Assembly: GCA_017999015.1 (NCBI GenBank)
Contig: JAGOBZ010000070.1
Span: forward strand, 1-11,013
Reading direction: 5' to 3'
Source: Kiritimatiellia bacterium
Lineage (GTDB): Bacteria > Verrucomicrobiota > Kiritimatiellia > RFP12 > UBA1067
DNA: 11,013 nucleotides
Part shown: piece by piece, positions 1 to 7,002 of the stretch
Layout of the letters: the number at the start of each line of letters is the position of its first letter
How positions within the stretch are numbered: position 1 is the first letter of the stretch
Position numbers and translations under genes: made by a program
Notes under the pieces: model-generated
Told to the model about the DNA's origin: nothing
The model's database searches: none
What the model saw: only the letters and a program-made list of their open reading frames with translations

Positions 1-39
1 CAGCGCGAGCATGATGGCGACCCAGATTGAACGTTTCAT
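1..39 (-). CDS. Start of an exported protein, cut off by the window edge
   Basis: Only the first 13 codons are inside the window. They read MKRSIWVAIMLAL, a typical start of a signal peptide: two basic residues followed by a hydrophobic run. The ATG lies at 37-39 on the minus strand, 21 bases after the stop codon of the upstream GH42-like lipoprotein gene (stop at 61-63). A modest purine-rich sequence (GGGA) precedes it at about the right distance. The short gap and shared orientation make it the next gene of the same operon. A second ATG at 49-51 opens a different frame without signal-peptide character and was not chosen. Product and family are unknown; only export through the Sec route is suggested, by inference. 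Confidence 0.55.
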   Translation of the reverse strand, partial: MKRSIWVAIMLAL

Positions 40-60
40 GCGTGTGTCCCATACTTAGTG

Positions 61-2685
61 TTAGTGAGCGGAAGGACCCTGAGAGGGCCGGTGTTGCAGC
101 AGCAGCGTCTCGCCTTGACGGACCGGCAGTTCAACCGTCTGGCCGGGCCCGTACTGCTTGCCGTTGTAAAGATCATGCGTGGTTCCGGGCTGCGGCCAAG
201 ACACCTTCAATGTGCTGCTGTTTGTCAGAACATGGATGCTGGCCAGATCCTGATGGACCCATACGGCAGCGGCGTCGGATTCCGTGTAGAGATGCACGCC
301 GCTGATTTTCGCCAAACCGCGGATCAGTTCAGGCGTTAACGCCGGAACCGACAGAAACACGTCTTTCCCCTCGCGCGTCTCGCGAAGCGCCAGCGCGGGG
401 CTGCCGTCGGGCAAAGTCGCCAGAATCCGGTCGCCTGGCGCAGGAAGGATGCTGAAGAGCGGACAGATGTTCGTGGTGACTCCCCATGCCTTGAAGAGTC
501 CCAACAAAGCCTTTCCGTCGGCGGTCGGCGTAGCCGCCGCCTTGTCCAACTGAACCGGTTTGACGCTGAAACCGGACACCTCTCGGATGCCGTCTGCCGA
601 AAAGCCTGTCGAACGCAGGCATCCCGGCGCGTGACACCAGACACGCGTGGTGCCCGGCACGCGGTTTTTCCGCAACCCCTCGCGCTGCGCGTCTGTCAGC
701 GACCACGCCGCCAGGAAAAACTGCAAGGGCGCGTTCAAGCGGCCGGACGCCACATCATCCAGCAGCACTTGCCCATATGGCGCGCCGCACCGGCCAAAGG
801 CAGCACGCGACTGATAGAGCAACGGAAACGCCAACCGACGCGAATCACCTGACAGATGGTTGACGCTGTCTTCGTCCGCCACCGCGAGGATTTGCGGCGC
901 GTAGGGCTTATCCGAATTCAAGCGTACGTTCTCTACCGGATTGAGCTGCTGTTGGATCTGCCACATGGCGGGATCGTCATACCAGCCCATGTCACGAATA
1001 TCCAGCCACCAGTCGGCGAAGCCCCTGATCAGCGCCTGACCGCGGTTGCGCCGCAGGATGTCGATCGACCGTTCGGGCGTGGTCACGCCACCCAGGCCCA
1101 GCGTCCCCGCAAGATGGGTGCGGCAATCGTCCTCGTTCAGCCAGAGTTTGCCCGCTGCGTGAACGCTTTCCGTCACGGTCATGGAGGGCGACGCGCAGGC
1201 CCAGGCGCGGTCGGTATAGCTCAAGGGCGCACAGATGATGTCGATGTCATCGCTCGCCAATACACGCGACAGTGCATAGTGCCCAGTCTCATGCGCGGAT
1301 GTCCTGATCATGCCCATTTCGAAAAAATACCCGTAAAAGAAGAGAACAAGTTTCTTGCCGTCTGTACCGCGGCGGCAGGCGGCGGCAAGGTCAAGGATCG
1401 TATCGGCCATCTGCTCCTGACGGAAACGCGCAAACTCGACGAGGTCGGCCTCGGCAACAGGATCGCGCAACAGTCCGTCGGGAGCGCTGTGGCGCAACGC
1501 GGCCGAGGGCACTGCAACCATACCGGCCTCCGGTCTTCCGCGTTGTTTTTGCCACTGGCGCCACGCCTGCTCGGTCACAGGGTCATAGCCACTGAGCGCC
1601 AGATCCTGAGACTTCTCGTAGTACCACTCGTAAGTGCCTTGCCCCAGCGGCAGAATGCCGGCGAAGTTCTTGGGGAACGCCTTGCACAGATGGCGGCACA
1701 GCTTTTCCAGATGCGCGGCCATATCCCGCCGGTACTCGCGGCTGTTGACCGTGCATTTGGAACCCTTGCTTCCGTCCTCATAGGTCATCGTCGCCTCGGG
1801 ATGCCGCTTGCGCCACCACGCGGGCGCGTCCGCTTCGACGCGCGGCACGATCAGCGCATCGGGGACCCGCGCAATCACATGCCGGAAATACTCGTCAATC
1901 GGCGTCCAGTCCTGCTCCTTCTCGGGCGGTTCAAAACAGGTCGGCATCTGCAAATGGCAAAGACGGATCCCCGCCTCACGCGCCATCTTCAACTGGCTGT
2001 CAAAAATATCGCCTACCGGAGGCCCCATCGGTTGCCAGCGGCCATCTTCCAGCCGCTGCGCCATCACGTTGACCAGTGCGCGCGAGGAGGAGCGAATTTT
2101 GAAGCTGCACCGGCAGCGCGTTCCCGCAGGCAGCTTCAACGCCCCCTCACGGGTGCGCAACTGATAGGTGGGCCACCAACCGGAGACCAACCCCTGAACG
2201 TTGACACTCACCCCCTCAGGCGTCCATCGCGTCGTCACCTGCGGTTCGGTCCGCTTCGGGGCCTTCTCCTGATAGGTGCCCCACACTGCGGCAAAAATTT
2301 GCTCGTCCTCAAAACTTCCGTTGACGAGGTGGTCTTCGCCGCTCGCCAGATCCGTCACCCGCATCTCTTTCATCAAGAATTCGGCGTCGTCATTGAATTG
2401 GATCTTGATCCGCGCCGGCGCCGTACCCGCCGCACCGGCGTTAATTTCGAACGAAACCTCACGCCAATCGGTATCGGTCCGATGCGACCAGGCGAGATGC
2501 CCACCAAAGAAGCGCGGCGGGATCGGCTTCCCATCCACATGGATGCGCGGGCCGCCGGATGTCTGCCGAACGCGGACGTCAACCTGGCGCCCTCCGTTTT
2601 CGCGGCGCGAATACAGGCAACCGCACAAGACACACGCGGCGCCCAGTACGGCGATCATTCGTTTGTCGAAGCGCGGTACGTTCAT
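61..2685 (-). CDS. GH42-like (beta-galactosidase-related) lipoprotein
   Basis: Protein of 874 residues. Residues 1-23 form a lipoprotein signal peptide (KR, then a hydrophobic stretch, lipobox LCGC, lipidated Cys23), so it is probably membrane-anchored. A strand-like segment (IHVDGKPIPPRFF, about 48-60) begins the enzyme domain. It is followed by a stretch of about 160 residues with carbohydrate-binding-module character (LVNGSFEDE near 120-128). The TIM barrel resumes at about 226 and runs to about 580. PAWWRKRHPEA and NSREYRR (288-320) resemble GH42. The expected GH42 acid/base motif NEY is replaced by TYEW, with Glu353 as candidate; LWLNEDD (514-520) gives Glu518 as candidate nucleophile. 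From about 595 a Rossmann-like region resembles the GH42 trimerisation domain, and the last 50-60 residues look beta-rich. The start is supported by AAAGGAAA seven bases upstream and by an ATGA overlap with the preceding gene, which suggests translational coupling. The substrate is unknown; galactosidase activity should not be assumed. Confidence 0.85.
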   Translation of the reverse strand: MNVPRFDKRMIAVLGAACVLCGCLYSRRENGGRQVDVRVRQTSGGPRIHVDGKPIPPRFFGGHLAWSHRTDTDWREVSFEINAGAAGTAPARIKIQFNDDAEFLMKEMRVTDLASGEDHLVNGSFEDEQIFAAVWGTYQEKAPKRTEPQVTTRWTPEGVSVNVQGLVSGWWPTYQLRTREGALKLPAGTRCRCSFKIRSSSRALVNVMAQRLEDGRWQPMGPPVGDIFDSQLKMAREAGIRLCHLQMPTCFEPPEKEQDWTPIDEYFRHVIARVPDALIVPRVEADAPAWWRKRHPEATMTYEDGSKGSKCTVNSREYRRDMAAHLEKLCRHLCKAFPKNFAGILPLGQGTYEWYYEKSQDLALSGYDPVTEQAWRQWQKQRGRPEAGMVAVPSAALRHSAPDGLLRDPVAEADLVEFARFRQEQMADTILDLAAACRRGTDGKKLVLFFYGYFFEMGMIRTSAHETGHYALSRVLASDDIDIICAPLSYTDRAWACASPSMTVTESVHAAGKLWLNEDDCRTHLAGTLGLGGVTTPERSIDILRRNRGQALIRGFADWWLDIRDMGWYDDPAMWQIQQQLNPVENVRLNSDKPYAPQILAVADEDSVNHLSGDSRRLAFPLLYQSRAAFGRCGAPYGQVLLDDVASGRLNAPLQFFLAAWSLTDAQREGLRKNRVPGTTRVWCHAPGCLRSTGFSADGIREVSGFSVKPVQLDKAAATPTADGKALLGLFKAWGVTTNICPLFSILPAPGDRILATLPDGSPALALRETREGKDVFLSVPALTPELIRGLAKISGVHLYTESDAAAVWVHQDLASIHVLTNSSTLKVSWPQPGTTHDLYNGKQYGPGQTVELPVRQGETLLLQHRPSQGPSAH

Positions 2686-5012
2686 TGAAACGTTTCCTTT
2701 CCGTTTAAGGGTGGAATCTGCGTGGCCTCGCGGGCCAGTCTGATGACATCTTTGCCGCGGTGCACCAGCAAAACAGCGGACAACGTTCCCTTGGGCGCGG
2801 CGAAAGACGCATGGGTTACAGATTCGTTCACGTCCAAACCGTTCACGTGTTCCGCGATCACCGCGACGGCCGCTTCACGGACCGGCCCGAGCGCGTCGAG
2901 GACCACCTCGACGTTTGCACCCACCACGCCTTCGTGGTTGTGGATCGTCAACAAGGTGACTTTCTGGTCCGGCTCGTCGAGGACAAAGCGTTTGACGCGG
3001 ACCTTAGCGTCGGAAACAGACACGCCCACGTCATCCATATATCGCGCGGCGTACTGGACGTGCTTGATCCGCTTACGCAGGTTGATGACGTCGGACAGGT
3101 GCTTCGTCAGCACATTGGGCTGGGCATAGACCAGGAACCGGTTCCCGATCAGAAAGACTTCATTGAACATCTCCTCGGGCGTACGCTTATACGCGGGGTT
3201 CTGTATCGACCAATAACCGTCGAAAAAGATGTGTTCCGGGAACGTGTAGCGGGCCAGTTCGGGGAACGAGTCGGACCAGACGCCGGTGGACGACGGCGCG
3301 ATGAAGAAGGAATCGAAAGAGGAGGCATAGGCGTCACCGTAGCCCTCGGTTTCCAAGGCGAAGTCCGGGTCGATGCGCCGGGCCTCCTCCTTGATGCGTT
3401 TGGCCAGCGCGACAACACCCTGCGACCAGGCCCCGTGGTGGGTGTGTCCGTGAGCCGGATTATAGCAATACTTGGCGCTTTCGGCACCGAGTTGGTCGAG
3501 AAACATGGCGCCCGCATGGTATTGCTTCACGTATTTCTCGACCGTCCAATAAAACAGGTGGTCCTGCCAGCCTTGCGAGGCCATGCACATGAAGTAAAAC
3601 AGACAGCCATACGGTGAATCGGGCTCCGGGGCCGGCCAGTGGCCGGCAGCTTTCCTGTATTGCGAATACAACGTGCCGTCATAGCGGTGCAAGGCATTCT
3701 GCTTGAAGCCGGCCTCCCAGTCCGGAATCTTCACCGAGGCGGGCATCATTCCGGCGCACGAGGTCGGACACGCCGGCCAGCGCGGATCCCAAGCCTGCCC
3801 GTTGATATAGAAGGCCACGCGGCACCCCTGGCGACGGACCTGATCGAGCACCTCCGTGAACTCGCGTTCGGAGCCCATGAGAGGGTCCGGAAACGGGAAC
3901 CGGTTGCACCGGTGTTTGCCGGCCGCCACACTGGGGATCATCTGACCGCCGAGGCGTACGAAGTCCAACCCCAAGCGCTTCGACAAATCTGCCATCTTCG
4001 GGATGTCTTGATCGAAACGGCCTGACCCGTCAAGCGGCAATGTCCACTCGACCCTGCCGTCGCAACGCTTCAGCCAGGCCGGCGGGTCTGGGAACGGCGC
4101 CCACGAGCAGAACCAGGCGCGGTAGGTGTCGGCCCCCGCGTGCCAGTCGCCCGCGTGAACCTGCGTCACAAAGTCCGCCGAGATCCACTGCTCCCCGGAG
4201 CGCACATGCGCGTACTTTTTCATCTGAAGCGTCAGGCTGCCCGTGTCGTCAGCGGGATGGCTGTACAAACCGGTCATGAGCAGGCTTGGGTCATGGCTTG
4301 CGAAATAGAGGCCGCAGGCGGGTATCCCGGCCTCCGCTGGCCGAGAAAAAAGATCCATCCACGCCATGGTGGCGCCGCCTCCCACGTACGTGCCGTTCAA
4401 ACGGCCTTGCTTCTGCGGCGCCTCGATCAGCCGCCCCGCCCCCCACTTAGGCCAAGCCAGGAAGTTATCTTCTGTCTTCCCTCCGATCCGCAAGCCGCCC
4501 AGAATCGGATAGACGACCTCCACAACCTCCACGCCTTCCGCCCGGTTGTCGACGGCGACCGTCCAGCGGACTTCGCCGGCACTGTCCATCAGCGTCGCCT
4601 TGCAGGTAACCTGTACCACGCCTCCGGTTCCTGCCGGAACACGGTAGTCCAGTTGAAGCGTTTGCCTGTCTGCCTCGCGGGTCAGACTGTGCCCGCTAAG
4701 CGAATCTGCTGCCGGGACCACATTCTGCAAACGTGTCTTCGCCTGACCCGCAAGAGTCATCAGTTCAAACAGGCTCGGCGCCGGCGCGTCGACCGTGTAG
4801 GCAATGCCCAAGACGCGGTTGCTGACCGAGGCGACCGCTCCGCTGGCAGCATCAAACCGAACCGACACCTGCTTATTCGCGAGTTCCACGAACGCATCCG
4901 CGCCTTTCGAATGATCTTGGCCGGCGGCTGCCGCCATCCCGATTAGCGATATTCCGGTCGCGAGAGTCAGACCCTTCATCACAGTGTCTCGAGCCTTCGT
5001 TTGATCGTTCAT
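2682..5012 (-). CDS. Secreted glycoside-hydrolase-like protein, DUF6259-type
   Basis: Protein of 776 residues from the ATG at 5010-5012. Residues 1-31 are a signal peptide: a basic start (KAR, MKG), then a hydrophobic stretch ending in AAAAGQ. Residues of about 40-300 are beta-rich, like the N-terminal sandwich of many alpha-glycosidases. A TIM-barrel-like catalytic region follows at about 330-640. FLDQ at 504-507 (Asp506) is the candidate nucleophile and ETEGYGD at 554-560 (Glu554 or Glu556) the candidate acid/base; these are inferred by pattern only. The C-terminal 120 residues look like an all-beta domain. The overall pattern recalls proteins named DUF6259, recognised from memory, not searched. 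The start is uncertain. A TTG at 5061-5063 overlaps the upstream stop as TTGA and would add 17 residues; the ATG at 4977-4979 would leave a shorter signal peptide (MKGLTLATG). The 5012 ATG has GGAAAG about nine bases upstream. Its stop overlaps the next gene's start, so it is mid-operon. Confidence 0.8.
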   Translation of the reverse strand: MNDQTKARDTVMKGLTLATGISLIGMAAAAGQDHSKGADAFVELANKQVSVRFDAASGAVASVSNRVLGIAYTVDAPAPSLFELMTLAGQAKTRLQNVVPAADSLSGHSLTREADRQTLQLDYRVPAGTGGVVQVTCKATLMDSAGEVRWTVAVDNRAEGVEVVEVVYPILGGLRIGGKTEDNFLAWPKWGAGRLIEAPQKQGRLNGTYVGGGATMAWMDLFSRPAEAGIPACGLYFASHDPSLLMTGLYSHPADDTGSLTLQMKKYAHVRSGEQWISADFVTQVHAGDWHAGADTYRAWFCSWAPFPDPPAWLKRCDGRVEWTLPLDGSGRFDQDIPKMADLSKRLGLDFVRLGGQMIPSVAAGKHRCNRFPFPDPLMGSEREFTEVLDQVRRQGCRVAFYINGQAWDPRWPACPTSCAGMMPASVKIPDWEAGFKQNALHRYDGTLYSQYRKAAGHWPAPEPDSPYGCLFYFMCMASQGWQDHLFYWTVEKYVKQYHAGAMFLDQLGAESAKYCYNPAHGHTHHGAWSQGVVALAKRIKEEARRIDPDFALETEGYGDAYASSFDSFFIAPSSTGVWSDSFPELARYTFPEHIFFDGYWSIQNPAYKRTPEEMFNEVFLIGNRFLVYAQPNVLTKHLSDVINLRKRIKHVQYAARYMDDVGVSVSDAKVRVKRFVLDEPDQKVTLLTIHNHEGVVGANVEVVLDALGPVREAAVAVIAEHVNGLDVNESVTHASFAAPKGTLSAVLLVHRGKDVIRLAREATQIPPLNGKETFQ

Positions 5013-5059
5013 GGTTGACCGCTTTCCGCGCCCTGCTTTTCTGTTTATGCCACAGCCCC

Positions 5060-6886
5060 TCAAAACAATCCGAGAAACCGAGGTTTGATCAGCTTGTAAT
5101 CCATCGCTTGGATCGTCCTCCCTTTGCAGCGGAAGGCTTTCCCAGAGTAATTGGAAACCACTTCGCTCCCGTCGGAGTATCTCGTGAGAAACACGTCTTT
5201 CGCGATCTCGTCGTGAAAATCCATGAACTCGTACTGGAGATGCTTCATGGGATGGTACTCGTCGTACGCCTCTTTAATCGGCTTGAGATCCGTATAGGGA
5301 TTGAAATAGAAAGTCGGACGGCCGCCGAATTCGTAGAGCTTGAGCCTGCGCGTAGTCTGGGTGAGAGACGTGTGCGGTTTGTCGCCCGATTCGCGCGGAT
5401 AGTTGTAGTCGATTGTCGAATAGTACGGGTTGCTGAGAATGATGCCGTGATAGGCGATCTGCCAGAGGGGAATGAGGCGGTCGATGAGCGGGTTGGGCGT
5501 GCCCAGCCACTTCGGATAGGCCGTGACATAGAGCGCGTAGTCGAGCGTCCGTGCGACGTGGTCGCAGGGCCCTTCCGACCCGAACCCGCCGAAGGTGCGG
5601 CGCGCCTTTTCACCGATTTGATTCATGTAGTCCGCAGTCTGCTGTCGGTTGCAGGGATGCTTGGGATCGAAACACGGATAGGGCGTAATACATGAGGTCA
5701 CATCGATATGGTGGGTACCCTTGAAGCCCAAGTCCGCCAGGCCCTTGTAGTCATCATCGATATAGACGTTGTCAACCTGCTGAAAACATGGGTAGTACGC
5801 CCTGCCTCCCGCCAAGACACCGTGCTTGTGGAGCGAGCCGTCGGATCGCTTGGCGACGTTGTATTCATCGTACCGATCTGACACCGTGTAAAAATCCGTA
5901 TTACAGACATGACAGACAATCTGATATCCCAACCCGTGGGCACAGGCGATCGCTTCGCGCAGTTTGGCCGCGCCGCCGAAAGCCGGCTCGACGGGAAAGA
6001 GCGTCGGGAAGCGTCCGTCGAATCCGCCGCTGTTCCAGCCTACGGAGCACATTTCGACCTTCTCAACACCCAGAGCCTTGAGCCCCCTCATAATTGCCAT
6101 CAGGTCGTCAAAGGATTTAAACACGGTGACAGGCGGCTCGTTCGAGGACGTCTGATGCTCGATCTTGAGCTTGTTGATTTTGATGCCATGTTTGACGCGC
6201 ACGAACATCGTGTCGGCCGAATAGGCGAGTTGGGGATTGCCTTTCACCCGTTCGCGCAGCGGCGTCACCTCGCCGCGGCCGAGCTGATACGCGCGGTAGG
6301 CGCGGGCCATGCCCGAGTAGTTGGCGTCGTTCTCTTCGAGGGCGTGGAAGTCGATGACGAGGTCCTCGTAGGGATCGAAAACCATTTCTTTGATGAGGAA
6401 ACGCGGGAAGATCGTATATACGCCATGGGTGACGTCAACGACGGTCTTGAATTCATACTTGAGCCCCTTGACGATCCCGACAAACGCGCCGCGGGGCGTC
6501 TTCATCCCGAAGATCGGCATGGGGTTCCGCCGCTCCTCGAGCCGACCTTTGTCTTCTCGGAATGTTCCCAGCACCCCGGTCGACACAACGAAGTAGCCCG
6601 CTTCGCCTTTGCAGGCGGAGGCGTCGGCGTAAATGATATCGATGGTGTTGATGTCGCGTGTGATGTCCTTGATCGGAATTTTCAGGCGGTATACGCGGTC
6701 CGTGGCTTTTTCAAGCGGCAGGCTCTTTTCCGTGATGCGCCCGTCGATCTTCGTGACGCGCACCAGGGCGTGCTTCACGGCCTCGCCGTTACCTGCGGCG
6801 GCGGGCAGTGCCAAAGCCAAGGCCAACGCCAACGCCGCCCAAGCTACTCCGACGTGTTCTGCTTTCAGGGCTGGTTCATCTCCCAT
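5060..6886 (-). CDS. Secreted glycoside-hydrolase-like protein, DUF5696-type, first gene of the operon
   Basis: Protein of 608 residues. The ATG at 6884-6886 is chosen because an excellent ribosome-binding site (AAGGAG) lies at the correct distance; a GTG at 6931 would add 15 residues and place this site inside the gene. Residues 1-32 form a signal peptide with an almost pure Ala-Leu core and a likely cleavage near AAAG-N33. Residues of about 35-220 are beta-rich, and about 222-560 resemble a TIM barrel. HIDVTSC at 393-399 (Asp395) and GFGSEGPCDH at 434-443 (Glu438) look like the nucleophile and acid/base of a retaining glycosidase. Asp-rich YIDDDY (375-380) and the Cys-containing CHVCNTDFY (325-333) are other likely active-site loops. 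The pattern recalls DUF5696 proteins, by memory only. It is divergent from the XylR-like regulator, as expected for its main target. The specific substrate is not known. Confidence 0.82.
   Translation of the reverse strand: MGDEPALKAEHVGVAWAALALALALALPAAAGNGEAVKHALVRVTKIDGRITEKSLPLEKATDRVYRLKIPIKDITRDINTIDIIYADASACKGEAGYFVVSTGVLGTFREDKGRLEERRNPMPIFGMKTPRGAFVGIVKGLKYEFKTVVDVTHGVYTIFPRFLIKEMVFDPYEDLVIDFHALEENDANYSGMARAYRAYQLGRGEVTPLRERVKGNPQLAYSADTMFVRVKHGIKINKLKIEHQTSSNEPPVTVFKSFDDLMAIMRGLKALGVEKVEMCSVGWNSGGFDGRFPTLFPVEPAFGGAAKLREAIACAHGLGYQIVCHVCNTDFYTVSDRYDEYNVAKRSDGSLHKHGVLAGGRAYYPCFQQVDNVYIDDDYKGLADLGFKGTHHIDVTSCITPYPCFDPKHPCNRQQTADYMNQIGEKARRTFGGFGSEGPCDHVARTLDYALYVTAYPKWLGTPNPLIDRLIPLWQIAYHGIILSNPYYSTIDYNYPRESGDKPHTSLTQTTRRLKLYEFGGRPTFYFNPYTDLKPIKEAYDEYHPMKHLQYEFMDFHDEIAKDVFLTRYSDGSEVVSNYSGKAFRCKGRTIQAMDYKLIKPRFLGLF
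6810..6836 (-). repeat. Hexanucleotide repeat GCCAAN x4 in a signal-peptide core
   Basis: On the plus strand four successive hexamers read GCCAAA, GCCAAG, GCCAAC, GCCAAC, followed by GCC. On the coding (minus) strand these encode alternating Ala and Leu in the hydrophobic core of the signal peptide of the 5060-6886 gene. Gain or loss of a unit keeps the reading frame and changes the core by two residues. Confidence 0.7.
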
Positions 6887-6892
6887 GCGATG

Positions 6893-6902
6893 CTCTCCTT
6901 CT
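6893..6902 (-). promoter_or_regulatory. Ribosome-binding site that fixes the 6886 start
   Basis: The minus strand reads AGAAGGAGAG six bases before ATG 6886. It contains the AAGGAG anti-16S match and is the best ribosome-binding site in the window. It argues against the upstream GTG at 6931. Confidence 0.75.
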
Positions 6903-6953
6903 CTTCCGTATTGCGATGCGCGCCATTTCACCCTTGCATCATTTCATAATCCG

Positions 6954-6981
6954 GTTTTAGCCGCTAGCGACAGCCGCGCAA
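6954..6981 (-). promoter_or_regulatory. Weak promoter candidate for the hydrolase operon
   Basis: On the minus strand TTGCGC (6976-6981) and TAAAAC (6954-6959) are separated by 16 bases. Each matches four of six positions of the sigma-70 hexamers. The CGCTAGCG palindrome sits in the spacer, where a bound regulator could act. A start near 6947 would leave a leader of about 60 bases. The match is weak and could be chance. Confidence 0.25.
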
Positions 6982-7002
6982 AATTGTTAGGATATATGCG
7001 AA

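Larger units (their letters stand above)
6887..7002. promoter_or_regulatory. Divergent control region between the hydrolase operon and the regulator
   Basis: This 116-base segment separates the minus-strand operon from the plus-strand XylR-like regulator and must hold both promoters. Visible elements are the direct repeat CATTTCA at 6924-6930 and 6940-6946 (16-base period), the 8-base palindrome CGCTAGCG at 6962-6969, and AGCCGC twice, at 6959-6964 and 6972-6977 (13-base period). A local AT-rich patch (6980-6996) precedes the regulator. AraC-type regulators usually bind direct repeats near their target promoter, so the repeats are operator candidates by inference. No strong sigma-70 consensus is obvious in either direction. 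Confidence 0.55.

Noticed and set aside
856..2688. Long open frame on the plus strand (about 610 codons) opposite the GH42-like gene
   Set aside because: It lies wholly antisense to a gene with a lipobox, ribosome-binding site and recognisable motifs. Its translation is rich in Arg, Pro, His and Ala with no domain, as expected from GC-rich antisense sequence.
5909..6949. Plus-strand open frame of about 346 codons opposite the DUF5696-like gene
   Set aside because: Antisense shadow: no ribosome-binding site, no recognisable domain, and it would cover the well-supported start and signal peptide of the minus-strand gene.
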